6,852 nt of DNA from contig JAFQHB010000070.1 in assembly GCA_017398165.1 (NCBI GenBank), forward strand, positions 1-6,852, written 5' to 3'. Position numbers and translations under genes: made by a program. The notes under the pieces were generated by a model. That model worked only from the letters and a program-made list of their open reading frames with translations. It made no database searches and had not been told where the DNA came from. The stretch is from Bacillota bacterium (lineage in GTDB: Bacteria > Bacillota > Dehalobacteriia > UBA4068 > UBA4997). Below are positions 1-6,163 of the stretch, in pieces. Numbering within the stretch: position 1 is the first letter of the stretch; each line of letters begins with the position of its first letter.

Positions 1-705
1 GCGGCACTGCTGGTGGTACTGCCTGTACTGCTGCTGGTGCTGGCTAATCTGCTGCTGACGGTGGTGGGCAGCGACCCCCGCAATTTGCTGCCGCTGACGT
101 ATGACGGCAGCCTGCTGCCGGTGGCGTTGTGGGCGGCTGTCGGGATATATGGTGATCTGTGTGTGCTGTTGCCGTATCTGGAACACGTTGCCGAGCCTAA
201 TGCCTGTCCGCGGCGTTTGGTGGCGGCCGGCAGCCTGGCGGCAGTGCTGTGGGGCGGGGTGGCACTGGGGGTGCTGATTGTGCTGGGGGCTGCTCTGCCG
301 CTTTATGATTTCCCGATATTGCAGGTTTTTCGTCTGGCCGAGGTAGGGCACTGGTTCAGCCGTTTTGAGGTGATAGGTGCGGTGCTGCTGGAGGGGCTGG
401 CACTGATACGGCTCTCGGTACTGCTGACGGCGGCGCTGGGGGGATTGCGCTCGCTGTGGGGATGGCATACGGTACGGTGTGCCTGGCTGCTGGGTGTGGG
501 GCTGGCAGGGTGCCTGCTGGGGCTGTGGTGGTGGGTGCAGAATACACCGCCGGCCGATGCAGATATGCTGGTGTGTATGGTGGAGCTTGGGATGGCTTTG
601 GTAGTGCCCTGCCTGGTGATAGTGGGTGGCTGGCTGCGCTTTCGTGCAGAAAATCGCACCATTGTGGTGAATAAAGAGTCTTATGGGCGGCAAAAGAAAC
701 GCTGA
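1..705 (+). CDS. GerAB-like spore germinant receptor permease, C-terminal part (5' end outside window)
   Basis: The frame is open from the first base, so the true start lies upstream; 234 residues are visible of a family usually about 360 long. The protein is very hydrophobic. Likely membrane segments lie near residues 1-22, 38-60, 72-100, 122-148, 158-178 and 188-212, with a basic tail ending in GRQKKR. Family-like landmarks are the loop DPRNLLPLTYDG (about 25-36), the YDFPILQVFRL stretch after a membrane segment (102-112) and FSRFEV (119-124). These match the 'FP...R...G.F..R.E' pattern of the GerAB/spore permease family (APC superfamily). In that family the B subunit sits in the spore inner membrane with GerAA and GerAC and takes part in sensing small-molecule germinants. 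No GerAC gene follows, so this may be the last gene of its operon. The family call is good; the germinant and exact paralogue cannot be told. Confidence 0.82.
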   Translation, partial: AALLVVLPVLLLVLANLLLTVVGSDPRNLLPLTYDGSLLPVALWAAVGIYGDLCVLLPYLEHVAEPNACPRRLVAAGSLAAVLWGGVALGVLIVLGAALPLYDFPILQVFRLAEVGHWFSRFEVIGAVLLEGLALIRLSVLLTAALGGLRSLWGWHTVRCAWLLGVGLAGCLLGLWWWVQNTPPADADMLVCMVELGMALVVPCLVIVGGWLRFRAENRTIVVNKESYGRQKKR

Positions 706-712
706 GGAGGTG
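704..712 (+). promoter_or_regulatory. Orphan Shine-Dalgarno sequence after the GerAB-like gene
   Basis: GAGGAGGTG overlaps the stop codon of the GerAB-like gene and is close to a perfect ribosome-binding site. The starts at usable distance give only tiny frames: ATG 715 stops after four codons, and GTG 717 and ATG 726 both stop at 738-740. It may be the remnant of a lost downstream ger gene or a chance match. Confidence 0.45.
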
Positions 713-850
713 TGATGTGGATATTATGATGCTTATATAATGTTGATATTTGATGCTGTATATGGAATAAAGGGCAGCCATATTGGTATGTAATGCGAAA
801 AAAATGCTTTATTGTATTAGCAGGAAAAAACTGATCGACGGAGAATTATT

Positions 851-882
851 TTAAGCAAGCAAATAAAATTATCTATTATAAT
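851..882 (+). promoter_or_regulatory. Candidate sigma-A promoter of yerC
   Basis: A perfect TATAAT (877-882) lies about 90 bp upstream of the yerC start, in an AT-rich region. The -35 is weak: TTAAGC at 851-856 lies 20 bp from TATAAT, or 17 bp from the overlapping TATTAT at 874-879. Transcription would start near 885-890, leaving an untranslated leader of about 80 nt. The -10 box sits at the centre of an imperfect palindrome. The -10 is convincing, the -35 is not. Confidence 0.5.
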
Positions 883-899
883 CTTTTTATTGCTGCTTG
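856..899. repeat. Imperfect inverted repeat centred on the yerC -10 box
   Basis: The arms are CAAGC (856-860) with GCTTG (895-899), AATAAA (862-867) with TTTATT (886-891), and ATTAT (868-872) with ATAAT (878-882). They are separated by small bulges (861 against 892-894, and 883-885) and a five-base centre. Sixteen positions can pair. Because it straddles the -10 box it would mostly act as DNA, so an operator is the natural reading. A weak AT-rich transcript hairpin is less likely, since only the outer arm is GC-containing and the T-run (907-913) does not follow directly. Confidence 0.45.
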
Positions 900-971
900 T
901 CCATAGTTTTTTTGCACTGCCTCACCAAAAAATCTATGTTCGGTTGCATTTTTTTATTGGAAGGTGTTTTT

Positions 972-1280
972 ATGGATTATAAAAGCCGTATGGCCGGGCG
1001 CGACGCAGACCTGCTTTGCGACGCGGTATTGGCGCTGAAAAGCCGTGATGAGTGTTATCGTTTTTTTGATGATCTGCTGACTGCGGGAGAGTTCGCGGCG
1101 ATGAGCCAGCGTATCGCGGTGGCACGTATGCTCTATAATGAAGAAAAATACAGCAATATAGCGGAGGAGACCGGGGCTTCAACGGCTACTATCAGCCGGG
1201 TGAAGCGCTGTGTGAATTATGGTGCGGATGGCTATATGCTGGTATTGCAGCGTCTGGAGGAGCAGGAGGACGCTGAGTGA
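972..1280 (+). CDS. yerC: YerC/YecD family TrpR-like DNA-binding protein
   Basis: A 102-residue protein, the usual size of the YerC/YecD family, which is related to the Trp repressor. The N-terminal helices contain the family-like stretch DLLTAGEFAAMSQRIAVARML (split at residues 34-54), followed by a helix-turn-helix at about 60-84 (YSNIAEETGASTATISRVKR). The C-terminal tail is acidic. The ATG at 972 is chosen because GGAAGGTG (959-966) lies 5 bp ahead; the frame stays open back to a TTG at 897, but those 25 residues lack family resemblance and no ribosome-binding site precedes them. In B. subtilis the gene also sits just upstream of the pcrA-ligA cluster. Its targets and ligand are not known to me. 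The tryptophan-sensing role of TrpR should not be transferred. Autoregulation through the palindrome upstream is a guess. Confidence 0.9.
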   Translation: MDYKSRMAGRDADLLCDAVLALKSRDECYRFFDDLLTAGEFAAMSQRIAVARMLYNEEKYSNIAEETGASTATISRVKRCVNYGADGYMLVLQRLEEQEDAE

Positions 1281-1451
1281 TTACATAGCTGTACCGTTTT
1301 CGCTCGTGCGGAATTGGATTGTTAAAAGAACAGAAATTGCTGAAAAACTGAATCGGATAGAAGAAAATAGTTGTCAAATATTGCACGGGGCATAGCGTGG
1401 ATCGGCTGTATCGGCCGGTGCGGGTGTGCTTTGGCAGCAAGGGTGAGATAA
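1281..1451 (+). other. yerC-pcrA spacer without a convincing promoter
   Basis: The 171 bp between yerC and pcrA hold no coding frame I would support. TTGTCA at 1371-1376 resembles a -35 box, but what follows at 16-17 bp (around TAGCGT, 1393-1398) is a poor -10. The second half is GC-rich and contains short complementary stretches such as CGGC/GCCG near 1403-1417. AAGGGTGAG at 1439-1447 is the pcrA ribosome-binding site. In B. subtilis pcrB occupies this position; nothing of it is visible here. Confidence 0.5.
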
Positions 1452-3698
1452 ATGAGTTACGAAATGTTGAATGATCTGAATGATATGCAGCGTTTGGCTG
1501 TGGAGACGACAGAGGGTCCGGTATTGGTGCTGGCGGGCGCGGGCAGCGGCAAGACCAAGGCTCTGGTGACCAGAGCGGCCTGGCTGCTGCAGGAAAAAGG
1601 TGTGCGCCCCGGTGAATTGCTGGCCTTTACTTTTACCAACAAGGCGGCGCGCGAGATGTGCGAGCGTATGGAAAAGCTGACCGGCTTTACGGTGCGTAAT
1701 ATGTGGGTTGGTACTTTCCATAGTATTTGTCTGCGTATTTTGCGGCGCGAGGCCGAGTATCTGCCTTTTGATGCACAATTCGTGATATATGATGATGCCG
1801 ACCAGCAGACTCTGCTGAAGCGCATCCTGAAAAGTATGGGGCTGCGGGATAAGGAGTATCATCCCCGCGCCATCAGCAGCCAGATCAGCAAGTGCAAAAA
1901 CCAGCTGATGACGCCGGAGGACTGGCAGAAGGAGACTACTACCGAGTGGGAAGAGATCGCTGCCAAGGTATACGGCGAGTATCAGCGGCTGATGCTGGAG
2001 GCCAACGCGCTGGATTTTGACGATCTGATTATGTATACGCTGAAGCTTTTTGAGCAGCATCCCGAGGTGCTGGCGAAATATCAGCAGCGTTTCCGTTACA
2101 TTATGGTGGACGAGTATCAGGACACCAACTATTCGCAGTATTATCTGATCCGTATGCTGGCGGACGGACATAAGAATATCTGTGCCGTAGGCGATCCCGA
2201 CCAGAGTATTTACGGCTGGCGCGGTGCTGATATCGGCAATATATTGAATTTCGAGCGGGACTATCAGGATTGCAAGCAGATCAAGCTGGAGCGCAATTAC
2301 CGCAGTACCAAAAACATCCTGACGGCTTCCAACAGTGTGATCGCCAACAACAAACAGCGCAAGCCGAAGGATCTGTGGACCGAGGCCCCGGATGGCGAGC
2401 TGCTGGAATATCAGGAGTTGCCGGACGACCGTTCGGAGGGTATGTTCGTGGTGGAGACTATCGCTATGATGCGCGAACAGGGCTATGAGTATAAGGATTT
2501 TGCCGTAGTATACCGTACACACCCGCAGGCACGTGTACTGGAGGATGCGCTGGTGAAATACGGCTATCCTTATCACGTTTACGGCGGTATGAAATTCTAT
2601 GAGCGCAAGGAGATCAAGGATACGCTGGCTTATCTGCGTCTGCTGGTGAACCATGACGATAATCTGAGTCTGGCGCGTATCATCAACGAGCCCAAGCGCA
2701 GCATCGGCCTGGGCAGCTACCAGAAACTGGAGGACGGCGCTGCTGCCCGTGGTATATCGGTGTATCAGGCGCTGAAGACGCCGGAGATTCTGGAGACTCT
2801 CTCGGCTGCAGCGCAAAAGAGCGTCAGGAATTTCGTGTGGATGATCAAGCGGCTGGCGGCGATGAGCAAGGAAGCCCCGCTGCCGGATTTGCTGGAAGCG
2901 CTGTGGACTGAGACAGGATATTATGATTTCATCAAGCAGCAGGACGCTACCACGGCGGAGACACGTATGGATAACCTGCGGGAGTTTGCGGCATCCGCGG
3001 TGGAGTTTATCAATGATATGCAGCAGGCACAGCAATTCGCCGGTGAGGATGAATTTGCCGATGCTGATGATAATACGCCGACTCTGGCCAATTTCCTGGC
3101 GAGGGTGGCGTTGGTGACGGATACTGACGGTTACAACAGCGAGGAGGGCAGCATTACCCTGCTGACTATGCACGCTGCCAAGGGTCTGGAATTCCCGGTG
3201 GTATTTATGGTGGGTATGGAGGAAAAGATGTTCCCGCACAGCCGGGCGCTGATGGACGAGAACGAGCTGGAGGAAGAACGGCGGCTGTGCTATGTGGCGA
3301 TGACCCGTGCCAAGAAGCGGCTTTTCCTGACGCGGGCGATGCGGCGTAATCTCTTTGGCCAGTATGTGACCCTGCCGCCCAGCCGCTTCGTGGGCGAGAT
3401 ACCAGCCGAGCTCATCAATCTGCATACCCTGAGCTACAAGCGGCCGGAGGTCAAACGTGAGCCGCAGCCGGCGACCTCGATATTTGTCAGCCGTCCCAAG
3501 CGTGTATATGAACCGCAGGCGGAGACCGAGACTCGGCTTATCAATATCGGTGATAAGGTACAGCATACCAAATTCGGCCTGGGTGTCGTGGTGAAGATCG
3601 AGGGCAGCGGTGCTGATGCGGCACTCTCCATCGCCTTCCCCGGGCAGGGTATCAAGGTGCTGATTCAGAAATATGCGCCGCTGAAGGTGGTACGCTGA
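1452..3698 (+). CDS. pcrA: ATP-dependent DNA helicase PcrA (UvrD/Rep, superfamily 1A)
   Basis: A 748-residue 3'-5' DNA helicase, close to the usual PcrA length, acting in the cytoplasm in nucleotide excision repair, replication restart, recombinase removal and plasmid rolling-circle replication. All helicase motifs are present in order: Walker A AGAGSGKT (28-35), Ia FTFTNKAAREM (59-69), Ic TFHSICLRILRR (88-99), DEYQDTN (220-226), VGDPDQSIYGWRGAD (246-260), LERNYRS (279-285), LTMHAAKGLEFPVVF (571-585) and EEERRLCYVAMTRAKKRL (607-624), which carries the arginine finger. The C-terminal 50 residues (about 698-748, GDKVQHTKFGLG...) are the Tudor-like domain known to contact RNA polymerase. The residue after GKT is Lys where PcrA usually has Arg, a minor variation. 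The ATG is set by AAGGGTGAG just upstream. ligA follows 50 bp downstream, probably in the same transcript. Confidence 0.97.
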   Translation: MSYEMLNDLNDMQRLAVETTEGPVLVLAGAGSGKTKALVTRAAWLLQEKGVRPGELLAFTFTNKAAREMCERMEKLTGFTVRNMWVGTFHSICLRILRREAEYLPFDAQFVIYDDADQQTLLKRILKSMGLRDKEYHPRAISSQISKCKNQLMTPEDWQKETTTEWEEIAAKVYGEYQRLMLEANALDFDDLIMYTLKLFEQHPEVLAKYQQRFRYIMVDEYQDTNYSQYYLIRMLADGHKNICAVGDPDQSIYGWRGADIGNILNFERDYQDCKQIKLERNYRSTKNILTASNSVIANNKQRKPKDLWTEAPDGELLEYQELPDDRSEGMFVVETIAMMREQGYEYKDFAVVYRTHPQARVLEDALVKYGYPYHVYGGMKFYERKEIKDTLAYLRLLVNHDDNLSLARIINEPKRSIGLGSYQKLEDGAAARGISVYQALKTPEILETLSAAAQKSVRNFVWMIKRLAAMSKEAPLPDLLEALWTETGYYDFIKQQDATTAETRMDNLREFAASAVEFINDMQQAQQFAGEDEFADADDNTPTLANFLARVALVTDTDGYNSEEGSITLLTMHAAKGLEFPVVFMVGMEEKMFPHSRALMDENELEEERRLCYVAMTRAKKRLFLTRAMRRNLFGQYVTLPPSRFVGEIPAELINLHTLSYKRPEVKREPQPATSIFVSRPKRVYEPQAETETRLINIGDKVQHTKFGLGVVVKIEGSGADAALSIAFPGQGIKVLIQKYAPLKVVR

Positions 3699-3734
3699 TA
3701 GCTGTCGGCGTATGATGTAATATTCGTGATTCAG

Positions 3735-3741
3735 AAGGAGG
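3735..3741 (+). promoter_or_regulatory. Ribosome-binding site that fixes the ligA start
   Basis: AAGGAGG is a perfect Shine-Dalgarno sequence. It lies 7 bp before GTG 3749, the usual spacing, but only 1 bp before the in-frame TTG 3743, which is therefore too close. GTG is taken as the ligA start. Confidence 0.85.
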
Positions 3742-3748
3742 ATTGCGC

Positions 3749-5740
3749 GTGGATATCGCAGAGCGCATGGATTTCCTGTATGAACGGCTGAAAGAGCTGA
3801 ACAAGGCTTATTATGAGGATGATGCGCCGCTGGTGAGCGACGCTGAATATGATACGATGCTGCGGGAATTGGCAGAGCTGGAGGCTGCCAACCCGCAGCT
3901 TCGCCGTGCAGACAGCCCGACCGGGCGCGTCGGCGGGCGACGGGATGAGAAATTCAGCCCGGTGCGGCATGAGGTACCGCTGCTTTCGCTGGCGAATACT
4001 TTCTCCGGCGAGGAATTGCGGAGTTTTGCCGCGCGCTGCGAGAAGCTGGCCGAGCAGCCGCTGCATTACGTGCTGGAGCCGAAGATCGACGGGCTGACCA
4101 TAGCACTGACCTATGAAAACGGCGTGCTGACCAATGCCGCGACCCGCGGTGATGGTCTGATCGGCGAGAATGTGCTGGATAACGTGCTGACTATTCGGGG
4201 GCTGCCGCATCGGCTGCAGGGCTTTGCCGGGCGGCTGCTGGTGCGGGGCGAGGTATATATGCCCAAAAGTGCCTTTGCCGAGCTGAATGAGCTGCGTGAA
4301 GCCGCAGGTGAGACACCTTTTGCCAATCCGCGCAACGCGGCTGCCGGTTCGCTGCGGCAGTTGGATGCGGCGGTGACGGCAGAGCGTCGGCTGGCTGTAT
4401 GGGTATATGATATTCTGCTGCTGGAGGGCCGCGAGCTGCCGCAGACGCACAGCGAAGCGCTGAAGCTGCTGGGCGATTGGGGCTTGCCGGTCATCCGGGA
4501 GCATTTTGCCGGTGATATCGATGCCGTGGTGGCACAGGTGGAGAGCTGGCAGGATAAGCGGCACACGCTGGCCTATGATATCGACGGGCTGGTGCTGAAG
4601 GTGGATGATGAAGACATCCGCAGCAGCCTTGGCAATACCGCCAAAGCACCGCGGGGGGCAATAGCCTATAAGTTCCCCGCCGAGGCGGAAGAAACTACGG
4701 TGCTGGATATCCAGACCGGTGTAGGACGCACCGGTGTGCTGACCCCGCTGGCGATATTGGAGCCGGTGTGGGTGGCCGGATCGCGCATCAGCAAGGCTAC
4801 ACTGCATAATGAGGATTATGTGGCGGAGAAAGATATCCGCATCGGTGACCGGGTGCTGGTGCATAAAGCGGGCGATGTCATCCCGGAGGTCATTCGTGCG
4901 CTGCCGGAGAAGCGCCGCGGTGATGAGCAGCCTTTTGTGATGCCGCACATCTGCCCGGAGTGCGGCAGCCGAGCGCAGCGGCAGGAGGATGAGGCGGCCT
5001 GGCGCTGCCTGAATCGGCGCTGCCCGGCCAGAGTGCGCGAGGGAATATATCATTTCGTATCGCGGCAGGCGATGGATATTGATGGACTGGGGCCGCAGCT
5101 CATCAATCAACTGCTGGATAAAGGGCTGATAGCTGACGCGGCGGATATCTTCGCACTGACGGAGGATATGCTGCTGCCGCTGGAGCGTATGGGTAAAAAA
5201 TCCGCCGCCAATTTGATCGCGGCAATAGATCAGGCACGGACACGTTCCTTTGCGGCGCTGCTGACCGGGCTGGGCATACCGCTGGTCGGCTCCAGGGCGG
5301 CCAGGACATTGGCGCTGCATTATCCCACGCCGGAGCTGCTGGCCGGAGCTGCGCGTGAGGAACTGCTGGAGATACCGGAGATTGGCGCGACGATCGCCGA
5401 TAGCGTGCTGGGCTGGCTGGCGGATGCGGAAAATGCAGCCCTGCTGCAGAAGCTGCTGGCCAACGGTGTACAGCCTGCGGCAGAGGAAGCACCGGCGGGT
5501 GATGCACTGAGCGGCCTGACATTCGTATTAACGGGGACGCTGCCCACGCTGAAACGCTCGGAGGCGAAAGCGCGGCTGGAGGCGGCAGGTGCCAAGGTAG
5601 CATCGGCTGTGAGCAAAAAAACTGATTACGTGGTGGCCGGTGAGGCTGCCGGCAGCAAGCTGACCAAGGCCGAGGAGCTGGGCATCAGCATCATTTCGGA
5701 GGAAGAATTGCTGGAAATGCTCGCCGGGAGCGATGCGTGA
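3749..5740 (+). CDS. ligA: NAD+-dependent DNA ligase LigA
   Basis: A 663-residue enzyme of full family length that seals nicks between Okazaki fragments and after repair, using NAD+ as AMP donor. Domains run in the standard order. Domain Ia carries the NAD-binding YYEDDAPLVSDAEYD (about 21-35) and SPTGRVGG. The adenylation domain has the nucleophile lysine in KIDG (112-115), TRGDG (132-136), NPRNAAAGSLRQLD (193-206) and DGLVLKV (279-285). An OB fold includes GRTGVLTPLAILEP (about 326-339). A zinc finger has Cys 402, 405, 420 and 425. Helix-hairpin-helix repeats span about 428-575 and include AMDIDGLG, and a C-terminal BRCT domain (about 586-658) begins LSGLTFVLTGTL. No key residue is missing. 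The start is GTG 3749. The gene lies 50 bp after pcrA with no promoter or terminator seen between them, which suggests co-transcription of two DNA-repair genes. Confidence 0.97.
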   Translation: MDIAERMDFLYERLKELNKAYYEDDAPLVSDAEYDTMLRELAELEAANPQLRRADSPTGRVGGRRDEKFSPVRHEVPLLSLANTFSGEELRSFAARCEKLAEQPLHYVLEPKIDGLTIALTYENGVLTNAATRGDGLIGENVLDNVLTIRGLPHRLQGFAGRLLVRGEVYMPKSAFAELNELREAAGETPFANPRNAAAGSLRQLDAAVTAERRLAVWVYDILLLEGRELPQTHSEALKLLGDWGLPVIREHFAGDIDAVVAQVESWQDKRHTLAYDIDGLVLKVDDEDIRSSLGNTAKAPRGAIAYKFPAEAEETTVLDIQTGVGRTGVLTPLAILEPVWVAGSRISKATLHNEDYVAEKDIRIGDRVLVHKAGDVIPEVIRALPEKRRGDEQPFVMPHICPECGSRAQRQEDEAAWRCLNRRCPARVREGIYHFVSRQAMDIDGLGPQLINQLLDKGLIADAADIFALTEDMLLPLERMGKKSAANLIAAIDQARTRSFAALLTGLGIPLVGSRAARTLALHYPTPELLAGAAREELLEIPEIGATIADSVLGWLADAENAALLQKLLANGVQPAAEEAPAGDALSGLTFVLTGTLPTLKRSEAKARLEAAGAKVASAVSKKTDYVVAGEAAGSKLTKAEELGISIISEEELLEMLAGSDA

Positions 5741-5785
5741 TGCTGTAGCGTTTATAAATATGCATTCAATGCGATAAAAAATAAC

Positions 5786-5814
5786 TTGCAATACAAAACT
5801 GCGTATGTTATAAT
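5786..5814 (+). promoter_or_regulatory. Strong sigma-A promoter upstream of the kor operon
   Basis: TTGCAA (5786-5791), a 17-bp spacer, then TATAAT (5809-5814) preceded by TG at -15/-14 (5806-5807, extended -10). This is the best promoter in the window. Transcription should begin around 5820-5822. A second TATAAT at 5819-5824, one helical turn downstream, lacks a -35 box at the right distance. No terminator is visible between this promoter and korD, so the transcript should run into the operon with a leader of about 340 nt. Confidence 0.82.
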
Positions 5815-5837
5815 AGACTATAATAAATTTTTTCAGG

Positions 5838-5934
5838 ATATGCTGTGTGCGGCGGCATTTACTGTACTCCTCAGAGTATGCCGGAATGGATATTCGGGCG
5901 GAAAAAGGATTCGGGCTGCGGACACACTGTATAT
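5838..5934 (+). ncRNA. Candidate folded RNA domain in the kor leader
   Basis: The closing helix pairs ATATGCTGTGTG (5838-5849) with CACACTGTATAT (5923-5934), giving eleven pairs (one G-U) with one T-T mismatch. Inside, CGGCA (5853-5857) pairs with TGCCG (5879-5883) and TACTC (5865-5869) with GAGTA (5874-5878), closing a four-base CTCA loop and leaving a seven-base bulge. The strand 5884-5922 carries two ATTCGGG copies. The helix begins about 17 nt after the predicted transcript start, a position common for riboswitch aptamers. Pairing was done by hand and no family match is claimed. Confidence 0.4.
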
Positions 5935-6096
5935 GCACAAACTGTAACGATGATTTTGGTGCCGGATTTGGGTTTCAATGAGATAAATTGTATGGAATTT
6001 GAATAAATTTTCACTGAGCTATTCGGGCGGGGTATTGCCGGTGTGGTTTGGCGGAGAGACGGCAGAGAAATATAAGAAACAGGTAAAAAAATGACG

Positions 6097-6145
6097 GCTG
6101 CCTTTGGGGTAATGCGGTATGTGAGCGATATGCCGCGTGGGCAGC
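6097..6145 (+). promoter_or_regulatory. Nested hairpin abutting the korD ribosome-binding site
   Basis: GCTGCC (6097-6102) pairs perfectly with GGCAGC (6140-6145), extended by a T-G pair (6103/6139). Inside it GCGGTAT (6114-6120) pairs with ATGCCGC (6130-6136) around a nine-base loop. The 3' arm ends 2 nt before AAAGGGG (6148-6154). CCTTT (6101-6105), overlapping the 5' arm, is complementary to AAAGG (6148-6152) of the ribosome-binding site, so two mutually exclusive folds are possible. No T-run follows, so it is not an intrinsic terminator. Confidence 0.45.
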
Positions 6146-6163
6146 ATAAAGGGGATGAAGAGT

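Larger units (their letters stand above)
5821..6163 (+). promoter_or_regulatory. Long structured 5' leader of the kor operon, class not recognised
   Basis: From the predicted transcription start to the korD start there are about 343 nt without a supported gene on either strand. The stretch holds three things. First, a helix-closed domain at 5838-5934. Second, two exact copies of TATTCGGGCGG (5891-5901 and 6020-6030) and a related ATTCGGGCTG (5909-5918). Third, a nested hairpin at 6097-6145 ending 2 nt before the korD ribosome-binding site. No T-run follows any of these stems, so translational control is more plausible than transcription termination. I see no T-box, TPP, SAM, cobalamin or glycine riboswitch signature. 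The length and stems are visible; the regulatory role is inferred. Confidence 0.5.

Noticed and set aside
251..522. G-runs resembling G-quadruplex motifs in the GerAB-like gene (e.g. 492-522)
   Set aside because: Loops are at or above the usual length limit, and the runs follow from Gly/Leu/Val/Trp codons of membrane segments.
793..834. 13-codon frame MRKKCFIVLAGKN in the ger-yerC spacer
   Set aside because: No ribosome-binding site and too short to judge; expected by chance in AT-rich DNA.
897..971. Extended yerC start at TTG 897
   Set aside because: No ribosome-binding site before it, the added 25 residues are unlike the family, and TTG 897 lies within the likely promoter/operator region.
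1374..3566. 730-codon open frame on the minus strand opposite pcrA
   Set aside because: Its codons lie in the same register as the pcrA codons. It stays open simply because pcrA uses no TTA, CTA or TCA codons there. The translation is low-complexity (rich in L, H, Q, R) and resembles no family I know.
3743..3748. TTG start for ligA two codons upstream
   Set aside because: Only one base from the AAGGAGG site, too close for initiation; GTG 3749 has the normal 7-bp spacing.
3731..5320. 529-codon open frame on the minus strand opposite ligA
   Set aside because: Same explanation: it is in register with ligA, whose leucine and serine codon choice avoids reverse-strand stops. No ribosome-binding site or recognisable protein.
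5762..5772. GCAT-TCA-ATGC inverted repeat after ligA as terminator
   Set aside because: Only four pairs and no T-run follows. I find no convincing intrinsic terminator after ligA, pcrA or the GerAB-like gene.
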